From: Alisma plantago-aquatica
Taxonomy: Eukaryota; Streptophyta; Magnoliopsida; Alismatales; Alismataceae
Direction of reading: 5' to 3'
DNA: 64,000 nucleotides
NCBI GenBank assembly: GCA_963693085.1
Contig: OY856409.1
Location: forward strand, 1,619,978,211 to 1,620,042,210
A program made the translations under genes and the position numbers. The notes under the pieces were generated by a model. The model was not told the origin of the DNA, did not search any database, and saw nothing but the letters and a program-made list of their open reading frames with translations. Below are positions 49,781 through 63,400 of the stretch, piece by piece. Every line of letters starts with the position of its first letter. Positions within the stretch are counted from its first letter, which is position 1.

Positions 49781-51996
49781 TGATCGGTCCCAAGATGGCG
49801 CTCCCATTAGTATAGGTGTGATCCCAAAGTTGGATCGGGCTTTAAATTTGTAACTTGAAACCTTCAAGGACTATCAAAATACAATACGAGGTCAAAGTAG
49901 ATATATGAGGTCGATCATAGGTACATGGGGGAGTTTTGGATTCCTAAGATCATGTTCTTATTCATTTAAGCAAAACTAAGAGTTGATATATGCAAAGAAC
50001 TAGAATGAGTCCAGAAAAATAGTATTAAATAAAACAAAGTAAAGTAAATAAAATAGAGTCGGGCGAATGTTACAAAATAGGATAGGGAGTTCTTGGTTAT
50101 ATAAGCACATTTTGAGTAATTTATGCACCCATTCTCGGGCGTAGACAACCCTCAAACACCCTAACCAACTAACATCCAAATGTGGCATGTATCACCGTAG
50201 TTGCAAATATGTGGTCATCCCACTAGCTCTCGTGGAGTGTGACTTAAAGTTCATAAATGATATAAAACCTCTCTCAAGGATAATGGATTAACACCCCTTA
50301 ATATTTCAGATACCCTCTCAAGTCCAGAATGTTCATAGATGTTGGTAACAATAGAGAATTTGTACAAAATAAAAATTGTGAATGTGGTCACATAGAGATG
50401 AACCGGTTGTACTTAACTGAACTTGATTGAATTTACCTGGATGTAGATGCATTCAAGGTCTATGTTGGATCTCTCCAACTTGTATTTTGGATAGATCCTC
50501 CCTTGGATGTCCTACTTTTAGATTTTTATCCAAACTAATTTCTTTACCCATTTCTACAACAAATCTCTCGATCTTGGTAGAAATGGAGGTTCAAAAAAGA
50601 AAAAGATCAACCAAATCAGCAATCATGACCGAAAAGAGAAGATAGAATAGAAAATGCACTAGATCTGGAATAAAACTACTTGCTAAAGGTAGAAGTGCAT
50701 AAACATGCCCAAAACAGGTGACATTGCAAAGAAGGAGCTCAACTATCCATAGATAAACATAGTTGGCACCAAACAAAGATGGAAGAACATCATTTATAAA
50801 TAAACAAAGAAGAACAAAAGAAGAAAGGAGAAGAAGAATATATTCATCCCATGGAAGATAGTTTTTCTAGATCCTTTGCCTTTAGATGGGTTGGATCTCA
50901 TCCTTGGGGTTGGCCTCTTTGATCTTCTAGTCTCCTTGGCCTCCTTTCTCCTTGATTCTTCCCTAACACCAGCTTGGATGGGTGAAATGAGGTGGAAGGT
51001 GCCTGGAAATAACTGGAAATGGCTTAATGATGGTGGAAAGTGGATGGAAGGTGGTTTATGTAGGTGGAAGATGACGGAAAATGATGGTGGATGGAGGTAA
51101 ACTAAAGGTATGGGTGTAGGATGAACTTCTATGACCCTCTCGGGTCTTAGATCTCTAGGATGGAGCTTTGAGAACCAAAGGCTAGAACTTCACAAGTGTA
51201 CAAAACTGAAGTTCGGAACCCTTTTCTAGGTAGAAAGGAACGAGTATATGTAGGGCTAGGTGCATCATATATGTTAAGTGGAAATGAACCCAACAAGATT
51301 TGGGTGAGCCCGACCAAATTTGATCATTTAGTTTGCCTTCTGATGGCTTGGGTGGACCATCAGTCGGCATCTTTGGTTGGTGTCTTTGGAAGATGAACTA
51401 TTGGTAGGAAAATCATCGGAAGGCAAGCCATAGGAAGGAAGCCTTCAGAAGGCATATCTGCATCTATCTTCTGAAGGATAAGGTTGTAGGATAAGGGAAT
51501 GAACCTAGATGAATTTGTTCCTTTAGTAGATGGTCATGGAAGCACTCTTACAACTAACTGTTGGCCTTCATTTGTAACATTTGAAACGGTCTATCAAATG
51601 ATGATTCATGGGAAGGAACCATAGGGATAGTCCTTCGGGAGCATCCTTCAGTTTGTGCCATCAGAAGGTACCATCAAAAGAAGGTCCTTCAATTGTCTCC
51701 GAAGAAAAAGAGTGAACAGAGCATTGATATGTATTGTTGCAAAAAGTTAGGGGATGAAACCAACTAAATTGGGGGGAACTCGACCAAATTCATTGGGAAA
51801 AATTAGGAGGATTGATGTTTTCTTGAGTTTGGCGCATGCCAGTCCCAAAATTGATTAGTTGAGCAATTTTATCTATAAAAATATATAAATTATAAAAGTA
51901 TGAGTATCTAAGGTTATGTTGGGCATATTTAAAGCTAGAACGACATGAAACTATAGATAAATACTTGGGGTAAACCACTAACTTTTGGTGTTATCA
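49781..51996 (-). repeat. Athila/Tat-like 5' LTR, 2.2 kb
   Basis: On the minus strand it starts tgataacaccaaaagttag at 51,996 and ends gggaccgatca at 49,781. The portion 51,040-51,996 aligns with 41,515-42,803, apart from the RT insert there. Open frames inside have no known motif. Confidence 0.75.
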
Positions 51997-54900
51997 AGTA
52001 ATACAAACATTATGAAAAATAAACTTTATATATACATTTTCTATACAAAGTATAAGTAAATTCTCAAAAACAATTATGCATATGTGGTAAATAAATCAAC
52101 AGTACCACTCAAATAATAATATTTTCTTATGGTGGTGTGAAGAACCAATATAAAAGTGAAATATAATAACCTCAATAAATTTTTATAGAGAGGAGGATAA
52201 TAACTTTTTTTTGGATAGATTGAATGTATTAACGAGGTTAATACCAATGTATTTTAGTGGAAATTCACATACACTAGTTTCATTCAAGATTGGTGGTCCA
52301 CGTCAAATGAATGTTGGTTTTGTAATTGACATAATCATTATGTCAAATAATCTAATGGTGATCACACAATGAAAATGTTTATAAATTAGAGTATAAATTA
52401 TTGTGTAAGATAAACATGGGAATTTATTTCTTATAGAACATCCAAGAATCAAAATTCTTGGTTGTGGCTACCATGAAACTAAACCTTCCATGTGTCACAA
52501 TTTATAAGGACATTTACATGTTTATTATATATATTGATTTACATATCTATCATTTTCTTTAATGACGCGTTTTCAATCATACACATCAATACTCATGCAT
52601 CCTAGCCACAAGATGGTATGGAAGTGGTCTTTGTGATTCAAGCAAGAAGAGTGTTTCTTTCTTTCTATGTAGAAATATAGTATCACCACATCATACTTGG
52701 ATTTTATAAGAGGGAAATCACAATGTTATTGTTCAGGTGTCCCTGGAGTATAGAAACATATGGCTACTTTTATCATTGGTGTTATTGCATAGTAACGTAC
52801 ATTCTGAAAAAAGTGAAATCTTATTTGTGGCACTAATAATGAGATATATAAAAACGTGTATGATATAATGCAATGTAATCTTTAATGTCCATATCTTCTA
52901 ATTTTTCACAAAATTTTATCTTCTATGATATGTTTGTGGATGAATTTCCTAGATTCTCAAGGGTTCACCCAAGGAAACATACATGTAAATTCAAGAACAT
53001 TATATCCATTTCAATAAATATGTGAAAATGCAATTTAATATGCATCTCAAAATTTATGGAAATGATGGATATGAGGAATTCAAAATAAACTAACATGGAT
53101 AACTAATGTGCTATACATTTGTTCTCATTTACATATACAAAACATAAAATAATTATTATCCTAAGGAACCACAAATAGATAATTGAGATTGGGATACCTA
53201 CAATGCATATTTTTAAAATATATAAAAATTTTATTCTCTTTGTTAGAATTATAATTATCAGCTTATAAAGGAGAGGTCTAGCCCTATCACAATAAATGTG
53301 ATCTTGAACATTTATATTTTGCTATAAACCTACCCACTTTTTTCAAAAGCTCTAGCTGGGAATTGAACCAGTGGCATATGGCTAACAAATCGACCACGCA
53401 TACCAGTTGACCCAACTGACAAACGTTTATAAGAATCTTATTACCTCCCTTTCTTATAAATGTACTTCTTTAAGGTCATGATGACAAAATTTCTTCTAAC
53501 TTCCTAATTTTAAAAATGGAACAAAATTCTTGTATATTTTGGAAACAAGCATCATTGTTATTTTCTTTTAAAAAATCCTCATAGGTATCCTAAACTCAAT
53601 TATGTGTTTGTGGTTCCTTTCAACAAGATGATTTTAATGTTTGTATATTAAGAAAAAAATGTATAGAACATTAGTTCTTCAAGTTAATTTATTGTGATCT
53701 CTTCAATATACATCATCTCTTTAAATTTCAAGTTGTGAAATTAATTGGGTTTTCAAATATTTATCAAAATGAAAATCTGATTAAATTAAGCATTGATCTT
53801 TTGCAAGATGACTTCCTAATTTAAAAAAAAACATCATTGTTAAATTCCTAAAAAACTAGATGCTTATTATTTTCTTTTCTCATAGTATATGATGAAACGA
53901 AGTTTGTTCCAAGGTTTGTCCCATCCATTCTCTAGGTATAATGGCAAACAGTAGAATGAATGTGTATTCCTTGTCTAAAAGAGAGTTTTATATAGAGATA
54001 ACTTATGTACTCAATTGAAGCATGTTGATTCTCCACTGATAATGAAAAATACCATTCCAAGTAGTTATTACCAATATTCATTTTAATTCCATAAATTCTA
54101 AACTAGTAAATATAATATATCCTACTTTATGCCTAAAATCATGAAAAACATATTTAAGATACAATTTATTTACAATCTAGAGAATATATCTCCAACATAA
54201 CCATATAGATAAAATTAAACTCAAAGATCTTATTAGTAACATATTAACAAATCAAAATGAGTTGATAATATAGGATATGCGTCTTCATCTCTTCATCAGT
54301 TTGTAAAAATATTTGAATGAAAAATCTAACAAGTATTTCATGTGAAACTATATACCAAATTTGTATCTAATTATTTACATATAAAACTAACCTTATAGTG
54401 TGAATGGGTAATAAAAATATATTATCAGATTGTCCCAATTGTTTGCATCTAAATGATGGTGTATAAAACCAACCTTATAGTGAGAATTGACTTTCCATTC
54501 CAAAAGGATTTTTTTGCACAACTTGTTGTATGTATGCCTTCCATATCAACATAGTCCCATTATCCTAATTGAGTGACTATCTCTTCAAATTACAAAATTC
54601 ACTAAACATATCCTCAACTTCAAAATTATATAAAAAAAGAAACTAAGGCATAATACAAATGCATAATGAACTAATGATAACTAATAGTTCCAATCACAAT
54701 GAATATTTTTATAACTAAAGATTCTCCTAGATAAGGGCACACTAGACTTGCCCAATTAGAGTAAACATTAGTCCAGATGCAATATGATGGGTCACCCCAA
54801 CTCCACATGATTTGTGTGTAGTGTTGTAGCATGGCTAATTTTGGTCTTCCAATATATTGTTCTTTGCATTTCATCCCAAGGGAAGTCAAAACCAAGATAT

Positions 54901-55470
54901 CCACTTAAGAGAATTCTTTGTTTACCCATTGAAATAGTCCTTATCCTCTTAACTGTTATTGAATTTTGCATAAATGAATGAATGAATGACATAGAAGACA
55001 AGATTCATGCATGGGAAAAGAGCAATACATGGATTGTGATACATTAAGCTCCTAATATACATAAAGTTGGGTATAAGTTGGTTTTAAAATCAAAATTGGA
55101 GTCTTTTAATGGTTAAAGGCAAGGTCAGCTTCCATGAACTGATGTAGAGGAAACTATTTCATTGAAATTTAAATTCTTTAAGTCCACTATAATAAGAAAA
55201 AAAAATCTAAGCATTTTGAAGTAAAAATTTGAACATTGAAACAATTAACTGATCATAATGATTTAGTTTGTGGTGAAATGTATAGACATATATATGGATA
55301 TATATAGACATACATATCAAATATCTTAGTTGTATAAATTATGAATTTCTAACCTGCTTTGTCTAGCTTAGTAAGGCATCATATGTCCTTACATAGTTAA
55401 AAAGGGCTTGTTTTATTAAATTATCTGACTTCCTTGTGGAACGCAACTCATTGTGTTAATTACTATGATA
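51997..55470. other. AT-rich region, no gene apart from a SINE candidate
   Basis: About 3.5 kb of AT-rich sequence with no long reading frame, LTR pair or coding motif. The one item of note is the tRNA-like block near 53.4 kb. Confidence 0.5.
53335..53432 (-). mobile_element. tRNA-derived SINE candidate
   Basis: On the minus strand, tgggtcaactgg (A-box-like) is followed about 38 bp later by ggttcaattcc (B-box, one change from ggttcgantcc). The intervening sequence is tRNA-like in length. A clear T-arm-like stem ctgg/ccag encloses the B-box. No complete cloverleaf or acceptor pairing is evident, so a functional tRNA gene is unlikely. No A tail or target duplication was found. A dead tRNA copy is the alternative. 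Confidence 0.45.
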
Positions 55471-56352
55471 CATGACTTCTGATGGCTACATCATGGCTTT
55501 CTATAGATCCACATGGGAGAACATTAAATATGAATTTCACAACCTATTCCATACTATCCATATGGATTCACATATAGCACATCTCCTCAGAATCCTTAAC
55601 CAAACACGCATTGCATTGATTAAGAAGAAAGAACAAACCACATCCAGTCAAAATTGAAACATATCAACCTAATTTCCTCATACAAAATCATCATGAAACT
55701 TCTTAGTATGAGGATGAAACCTTCCCTGGAGCATATCATTCAACGATCTCAATGTGCTTTTCACCCAAATAGATTCATCCAAGATGCATACATTACGATC
55801 CAAGAAGCTATACATATATGTTAAACACAAAAAAGACCCCTTCTAACACTCAAACTTGATTTTGATAAAGCCTTTGACAACATGAAATGGTCTTTTCTCC
55901 TCCAATTCTTGAACGGCGATGTCTTCCCTGATAAATGGAATGATTGGATGCACTCATGTTTTAGCACTAGTGCCTTCTCTGTCATCAATGGATCTGCTAT
56001 TGGTTGTTTCACCATCTCTAATGGCCTATGTCAAGGAGACCCCTTTCACCATATCTATTTATCATCCTGACATCCATTCTTGATTGGCTCATACAACTTG
56101 GCACTACTAATGGGCTAACTGATAGACCTAAGGGATATATGGACAACATTGTTCATTATGTGGATGACACTATCATCTTCATCAAACCTGATGATCGACT
56201 GGTTATCAACATCATCCATATTCTTGGGTATATTTTCATATCTTTCAAGGACCAAGATTTACTTCTAGAAATCTACCATCATAGGCACTCTTGTTTCTTC
56301 CATTGACATGTAAATAAAAAACCCTTAAGTGATGCAACATTTAAGCATTCCC
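55470..56352 (+). pseudogene. Plus-strand LINE ORF2: reverse transcriptase part
   Basis: The LINE RT domain begins with DGYIMAFYRSTWENIKYEF, then NQTRIALIKKKEQT. KAFDN-type residues at 55,866-55,885 are followed by MKWSFLLQFLN, LCQGDP and YLFIILTSILDWLI. The catalytic box HYVDDTIIF sits at 56,152-56,178 and keeps the YVDD form. At least three frameshifts and several stops are present. The frame continues past the MITE at 57,098 and again after the antisense LINE near 63,480. Confidence 0.85.
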
Positions 56353-57097
56353 TATGGGGGTGTAAATGGTGCGGGTATAGTGTGGGTCTGGCAATACACA
56401 TACACATACCCTATTTAATTTAGCAGGCCCAGTTCCAATTCTAGACCCGCATTATAAAAATCTAGACTCGCACCATACATGTGTATGTAATAATAATGGG
56501 TATGTAGTGCGGGTAAGCGGTCTTATATGTAACATCATATTGTTTAGGTTAGAAAATTTACAAATATGTTCTATATATTATAATACAATGAGATATTCTT
56601 ATTATTTAGAATGTTAACATGATATAGTTATATTAAGTAATGTAATACTACAAATATTGAAGATTAGTTGAGTTAATTGTTTATATATTTGTAGTCATCG
56701 TCATAATGTTGTAATTATGAAGCATATAATGCTACTATTTTGATTTTAAGTTTATATATGTTCTTCATGATTATAATTAGAATAATTAATTATCAACTAG
56801 ATGACTATCTCAACCTTATTATAATTATAATATGATATAATCTCAAATATTATATTACTTAGACTAGTAAAGTATGATATAAATAGCATATTATTTACAT
56901 AGTTATTTATGTATAGTGGGTAGACGAGTCTAGTGAGTATGGGTCCAAGCATACCCTTTAGAGGACCCACATATATGTGGGTGCAAGGGTATTTCGGTCC
57001 ATGGGTATACGGGATTAAAAATTTACACTCGTGACGGGTTTTTAAAGGGTTCGTTTTTGTGGGTCCACGGGTCAACATATACCCATTTACAGCCCTA
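56353..57097. mobile_element. hAT-like MITE (745 bp)
   Basis: The left end reads tatgggggtgtaaatggtgc. The right end, reverse-complemented, reads tagggctgtaaatgggtata. These gggtgtaaatgg-type ends are typical of hAT MITEs. Sub-terminal sequence is rich in gggtc/gaccc, cgggta and acccgc on both sides. The flanks end in attccc on the left (56,347-56,352) and begin attccc on the right (57,098-57,103), consistent with an eroded 8-bp duplication. No coding capacity is seen. It sits in the plus-strand LINE RT region. Confidence 0.7.
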
Positions 57098-57225
57098 ATT
57101 CCCAATTTGACACCTCAGACTACCCCTCTCCCCTTAGAATATTCTTGTCACAGGATGGAACCCAATTATTGAGAATATGAAAAATGTCTAACCTCTTAGA
57201 AGAATCATTAATACTCACTTTTCAA
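57098..57225 (+). pseudogene. Plus-strand LINE ORF2, short segment after RT
   Basis: Residual codons in shifting frames (TTPLPLRIFLSQDGTQL, EESLILT) fit the conserved stretch after LINE reverse transcriptase that normally reads as a Pro-Leu-Ser segment followed by a W-K-x-x-L-L-S block. It runs up to the T-rich end of the antisense LINE. Confidence 0.55.
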
Positions 57226-57292
57226 TAGGTTTTATTTTTTGTAGAGGTCAAAAAGCACTCTTATTCATCTTGCCTTCCCTATGCAAGCTATT

Positions 57293-60200
57293 CTAATCGG
57301 GAGATACAATCACTAATGATGTTTGAAGAATAAATATGGTAGTACTACTATAGTTACATTTATCCAACCTTATGAGATCCTCTAACTCAAGAGGGGGAGT
57401 AACATAGTGGAACATCCCATGGAGTGTTTTTAAGTGATGATTAGCAAGACGGTCCGCAAACTTATTCTTTTCTCTATAGACATATTCAACACGACAATTA
57501 TGGTTGAGGATCATCTGGATCATTGCCACATAGTACACATATCTAGGATAAGTCTTATAGGCTTCTCAGATCACTTGTGTTTCCACCATGCTATCCATTT
57601 CAATAGTTGCATTATGTAGATGTCATTCTTGTACATATTCTGGTGCCATGTGTATACCCCTTAGCTCTACCTCGACTACAGATGTGGATGCAAGTTTACA
57701 ACCTACTTCATGAATCCATTTGTCATTTTAATTTTTCACAACAATGGCAGAGGTTCCTCCGTCTCTATAAATAGTTGCATCAACATTGATCTTTATGCAA
57801 CCTTCCACTGGGGTTGTCCACTTACCCATCCTGGTCTACTTCACATGTGCATCAATGGTTTCAAACACTTAGTCATGGACTTGTAGGTTCTTTAATATAT
57901 AGTTAACATGACGCTTGACATGGGTGATTGTATGTTTGAGAACATGTACATTCTGATTCCTCCAAATATAGTGGTAGGTGATTAGGAATAATCTTTGAAC
58001 TTCAGGTGAGTGTGTCATACATTGCTTCTACCACACCCCCGCATCCATATGTTCCCAAAAGTGACCAATGTTTGTGCCATCAAGGACCCTCGATCACACT
58101 AATTTTTCCCAAATGCAGTCCCGCAAAGCATGCATTAAGGTTTCCTCCTCATGTTGGCACCATTTGCATAAACCATCCTCAATCAATTGTCTAGGTTTCC
58201 TTCCGACATTGGTTAGTAAGGCGTCATGCTCAACGAGCCAGGAGAACACCTAGAGTCTTCTTGTGCTCCTTGCCTCCCATATATACCCTCATTAGCCATG
58301 TGTTGAGACCTCCCTTGCTTTTCTTAGAACCTCATACGCCAATCTTGTGGAGAACCTACCATCCTATCATGGGAACACCATCCAGATGTCGTCATCCTTA
58401 GTACCCAAGGGTGTGTCTGCGCTAAGAACTTTTGTCACCCAAGCTTCCCACAACCAGCTCCTCAGAAAATCAACATCCCAATGACCTTGCAGGTCTATAA
58501 CATTTCCTACACACAAGTCTTGAAGATCTAGAGGTATGGGCTTCAGGGTGTACTCTTTCGGAGCTACCCTTGGATTTAACCAAGAGTCATCCCAGAAATT
58601 GGTGTTCCTCCCGCTCAAATACAAACCTGGGAGTTCTCCAAGTCTTTTTCTTTGGCATTGAAGGAATACTTCATAAGCCTCAAACCTGATGACTAATTAA
58701 CATTGTTGAAAGTCTTGAATCTACTGCGGAGGCCCTCACATTACAAGGAGTCTCTAATGCTCAAGAGGTCCCAAGTGTTCCTGGTCAATAAAGCCTCATT
58801 CCAGTCCCTCATTATTTTAATTCCCATACCACCTTTGTCCTTTGGGTTGGTCACTTTGCTCCATGCCACCAAGGACAATGGATTGGTTTTGTTACAGCCT
58901 TCATGGATGAATCTTCTTACTATTCTATCAATCCTATCACAGAGTCCCAAAGGGAGAACCGTTGTATGCTTAATGTAGGTAGGAATGGCCGTCAGAGTTG
59001 CTCTCGCAAGGCAGATTCTACCAGTCAGTGACAAACAATGTGAAGATCAAGCATTCACTTTGTTATTGAAACTCCATAAAACATTGGAGTATGTGTCTTT
59101 ATTCACTCTAGAGTGGGGCATTGGTACTCCTAGATATTGGCCCAAATCATCCGTTACTTGAAATCCATTGATTCTTCCTATATCCCTCGCTCCCTGTTTG
59201 AGACTGATTTGGAAATATACAATCTTATCTTCTCAACTGAGATGGATTTCCCATAATCCTTCTTAAATATATGGACACATTCCTTGATGATTTTCATTTG
59301 AGAATGGATAGCTTCCACAAATAAGATTAAGTTTTCTACAAAACACACATGATAAATTTCCAAATCGGCTGCCCCCAACTTTGTTGGTTTCCAATGCTTC
59401 ATATGAACTGAATCATGTATCAACTAACTGAGATATTTTAGACATAAAACAAACATGAAGGTGAGAGTGGACCCCCTTTTCGAATCCCCTACTCACTTTA
59501 AACTCCTTGGATGCAGTACCCTTCCACACAATGGTAATGGAGCCCCAATAATAGAATTTATGATGTATTTCAGGATATTTTTTGGAATGTAAAGTTTGAG
59601 CAGGGTGTCCTCCATGAATTGCCATGACATAACATCATACACCTTCATGAGGTCTACTTTAATGGCCACTGTCTTCACACTTGAGTTTCTCCTCATTTTG
59701 CATATAAGCTCCTGGACCAGTACTATATTATTAGTGATATTCCAACCTGGAACAAAGCTACTCTGCTCTCTTGAGATCCAGTTGGGAAGGTGCGGTTTCA
59801 GTCTCTCCACCACCAGTTTTGATATTAGCTTGAGGATAATGTTGTTCAATGAAATAGGATGTAGTTGTCCACATTTTTTAGGCCTTGGGACCTTCGGGAT
59901 CAGTACAATTGTAGTGTTGCAAATCTTAATATTGAAGGGACTAACTTCCATAGTTGTTTTCATTGTTTTCATCATAGATTCACCCACAATGTTCCATTCT
60001 TTTTGTAAAATGAGCACTCTCACACCATATGGCTCTACCGCTTAATGGGGATTCATACTCTTGAGAACCCTATAGACTTCGTCCAAGGTGAAAGGTACAA
60101 CAATTATATACTTTTGTGTGTGTGTGTGTCAATGGCTTAAATATTCCCAACACCCTACAAAGGGATACATGCCTATCACCACCTGGATCAGTCAGCTCAT

Positions 60201-61422
60201 TCTTAAAAAGATTTACAATCATATTCATAAGATCATCCTCCTCAGTAACCATACATGTGCCTTATTTTTAAGTGTGGTTATGTGATTACTCCTATTTCTT
60301 TAGTTCGCCCAAGCATGGTAGAAGAGAGTGTTATTTTTGCCCTCCTGTAGCCAATGAATATGGGCTCGTTGCTTCGAATTCTCCTCTTCCTTTCTCAGGA
60401 TATCATCAAGCTTTGATTTCATATCAAGGCACATCTTATTAGTAAGAGGATCAAATTGACCAGTCGGATTCATCTGAAGCAAGTTAATATTTCACAAGAG
60501 TCTATTCCTTTTCCTCCTTTTCTTGTAGATTTCTTCTTTATCCCACTCTATAATCTGGCCCCTGGATAAGAGCATGGCCTTCTCAAAGGGCAGCTCGTTG
60601 TCCCACTATGGTTGAAGCATGTTTCTAAACTCCTTAATAGTATGTCATGACACCTGAGTCACAAATTGCTTGTTGGATCCTTGGTATCTATTTGCCTTTA
60701 ACAATAAGAGACAATAGTATGAATGTATCCATCGAAGATGTTGGATAGACACATGAGGAAATTGATGGATGAAGCTTGGTCTGAATGTATCCTTGAAAGA
60801 TATTGGACATACACATTAGGAAATTGATGGATGAAGCTATCATTCTCTACCACCCTATCTAACTATTCATGCAAGTTTCCATGCTTATAGATGAATCACA
60901 TGCTTGAGAACCCTAGATCAGATAGCCCGGCCTCCATGAGAGTGTCACTGAAATGGTTGACTTCGCTAGCATTAAAAACATCCCTTCCAAATTTCTCATT
61001 TGGTTTGAGAACAGAGTATAAATCTCCCACTACTAACCACAATTTTTGAACCTTCATATTCATCTCTATAAGGTTCTTCCAAAGGAGTACACAGAGTGAG
61101 GTATGTGGGCTAGCATACACGAATGTCACGAGTAAGGTATCATTTAATCTGTAGGTGACAAATTGGCAGTGGCTATTGATGATATCAAGTTTACATGAAT
61201 ATCCCATCCAACCCAAATGCCTCTGGAAAAGCCTTGAGATTCAACCATGTACATGTTCTTGAAACCTAGTCTTTTAATAGTTCTAATGTCATTTAAACCA
61301 CTAGTACGAGGCTCAAGCAATGCAACGACTTTTGGATTATGAGTACAGGAGAAAGATTTCAAGGTATTGCAGGTCTCCATATTCCTGATACCTCTCACAT
61401 TCCATCAAAATATGGTCTGCAT
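57293..61422 (-). pseudogene. LINE ORF2: endonuclease, RT, zinc-binding, RNase H
   Basis: ORF2 nicks target DNA and copies the RNA at the nick. A start-like ATG lies at 61,422, followed within a few codons by WNVRGI. The APE-type endonuclease lies at 61,400-60,900 (VVALLEPRTSG; GDLYSVLKPNEKFGRD, where GDFN is expected). The RT lies at 60,020-59,180: TTIVLIPKVPRPKKCGQLHP, SSFVPGWNITNNIVL, then CFVENLILF at about 59,350, where the catalytic FADD has become FVEN. A post-RT region is at 59,034-58,741 (GRICLARATL, KGGMGI), and a zinc-binding block at about 58,090-58,160 (CKWCQHEEETLMHALRDC). RNase H lies at about 57,800-57,293 (INVDATIYRDGG, VEVELRGI, EMDSMVE, NKFADRLAN), with all four acidic positions visible. 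Stops throughout make it inactive. Confidence 0.92.
60721..60843. repeat. 62-bp imperfect tandem duplication in LINE ORF2
   Basis: gaatgtatcc...gatggatgaagct occurs at 60,721-60,782 and again at 60,783-60,843 with about eight differences. It lies between the endonuclease and RT domains and disrupts the frame. Confidence 0.85.
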
Positions 61423-61691
61423 ATCTCTGAGTGATAGATAGATCACAAGAAACTTACAGAGATGTAGGTTCCAGCTTCTTTCCTTCTTCAACAATCTCCA
61501 TAACTCCAGCGGCAACTGTTGGGTGAATATCATCATGCATAGCTCCACCGTAGTCGTTGAATTCCTCTCCCTATCTCATAGTTGAAGGAACCATAGGCAG
61601 CTGTCACGAACTCCTACGACATAACCCGAGTGGCGAGAGAGGCTTTATCAAACATTTCCTTTTCATCCTTGTTCTGTTGATTTTAGATTTT

Positions 61692-63400
61692 CTACCCAAC
61701 AGAGAGGCTACCATGCCTGATAACTCCATTGGTAACTCTTCTTACCTTCCAAGAAGCTTCGTTCATCTTGAAGTCTGCCATTTCCATGTTACCCTCCACC
61801 ACCTTATGCATAATGTTTTCATCATTCATATGGATTACTTCAATAACCTCATCAACTTTTGAATTCACCATTGTATTGTCACCCTTTTGTGTGTTAGCTA
61901 CGTTGCTCATACTTTTCCTATTGGGTATGCCTTCCTTCATATTAGTGTCTCTAATCCCAATCGAGTTTGTGATGTTTCCAAGAACATCCCTAGCATGCCC
62001 ATCCTCATTTTGTTTTGTAGTATATTTCTTCTTCCTCCAGACTTTCATCGGTCTAGTCGGGCCTGAAGTTGTTTCCTTGTGAATTATCAGTTGTTCTGCC
62101 ACACTATCTTCCTGTTTAAATTCTTCTTATTGTGCTAGGATAATGAATATATTACTTATGTCTTGGTGTGCATTTTGTGTAGCTTCTTGTGCATGTATTT
62201 TCCCTCTCTAACCCCCTTTTCTCATTGGTGCCTTCCAGCTATTCTCTAATATGTGTTCCCTTATTTCTTCTACCCTCTACTCTACTCTTTCCTCTTCAGC
62301 ACCCTCTTTAAACCCATCATCAATCTCTATACAGTATTTGGATGTGTGCCCTTCTCTGGCGCACTTCGTGCATGCCCATGGGAGACCTCTGTATTCAACT
62401 TCACATTCCACACCATTAATGAGAATGGTCGGGCTCAAGGGTCTCATAGTGTCCACCTCAGTGCCAACCTAGAAATTTTTTTATGATTTCTACTTGTCGT
62501 GTGTGCATCAACCTTTATTAGTCTTCCCAGCGCCAACACGATATACTAAAAGATCGTTGATATGTAAAGGTGTAAAGGGAGATTGATAATGTGCACCCAC
62601 GAGACACTCAATTTAGGGAGGTTGTTTGAAGGTATGAATGTGGGATGCCATTCTTAGATGACAACACTGCAACCGAACAACTTCCATGGACCCCTGTGAG
62701 TGCCACATCATAGTCTTTTAGGCATGAAAGTTGTATCAAAAAATGACCCTTGTTGATTTCTAACATGTTAAATCTCCTTGTGATCTTCCACATTAGTTTC
62801 AATCTCTCTCTCAACGTCATATATTCCACTTCTATTCCAATCATTCGTACCATAATTGCATATTTCTTGGGGGCGACAATATGTTATTCTGCCTCAGGTA
62901 TTATCTGCAGATCCGGTTTACCTTCGACCTAGTTCAATGTGACATCCTTCACTGAGAGGTTCTACTCGAATAATTTTTCCATGAAAAAGTTTCATGTGTC
63001 CCTCTTATGTGAGCCTGTGACGGCGTTGCAATAGGAGACATGACTTCCGCTTCCATGGCTCCCTGTAGCCAAAAAACCCTAAAATCTAGGGTTAGGGATC
63101 GTAAGCATCTCTATATGAGAGAAGTCATTCACATTCACATCACCAAGATTTAGATCCATCCCCAACATGGTTCCTCCTAGATCGCCTACCTTTTTTCCTC
63201 ACATTCTGGTATAGTTCGGTGAGAGTCATATTTCCGCTACATCGATTGAGACTCCCTAGTTCTTTGGGATCACTCTGTTTGGTAATCCATCTCCTCCACT
63301 ACCTGGCTCATCACGCTTTGATTCCCAAACCCCAGGTCATGAACCCAACCCTTGTTTGGGAATAGAACCCTGATCGCCACCGCCATCGCCTCCCCCCCCT
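61692..63400 (-). pseudogene. LINE ORF1 (DUF4283 and CCHC)
   Basis: Gag-like RNA-binding ORF1 of the same LINE. The N-terminal part (63,400-62,860) is broken. A DUF4283 region spans about 62,850-62,430, with LRERLKLMWKITRRFNMLEI and LKDYDVALTGVHGS. A CCHC knuckle, CTKCAREGHTSKYC (CX2CX4HX4C, canonical spacing), lies near 62,330-62,375. The C-terminal tail, 62,102-61,692, is an open frame rich in Lys, Asn and Glu. A gap of about 270 bp separates it from ORF2, a normal LINE layout. Several stops show it is dead. Confidence 0.8.

Larger units (their letters stand above)
41515..51996 (-). mobile_element. Athila/Tat-like non-autonomous LTR retrotransposon, with nested insertions
   Basis: On the minus strand: 5' LTR 51,996-49,781, primer-binding site 49,774-49,756, interior, then 3' LTR from 42,803 down to its truncation at 41,515. 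The LTR starts tgataacacc, as in Athila/Tat relatives. The primer site tggtgcaattactggggac resembles the Asp-tRNA-type tggcgccgttgccgggga of that clade with several changes. Interior sequence of about 3.3 kb remains once the hAT-like element (43,099-46,729) is removed. It has no recognisable gag or pol. The LTRs are strongly diverged, so the copy is old. Confidence 0.65.

Noticed and set aside
53341..53420. Functional tRNA gene
   Set aside because: Only the boxes and a T-arm-like stem are visible. Acceptor and anticodon arms do not pair convincingly.
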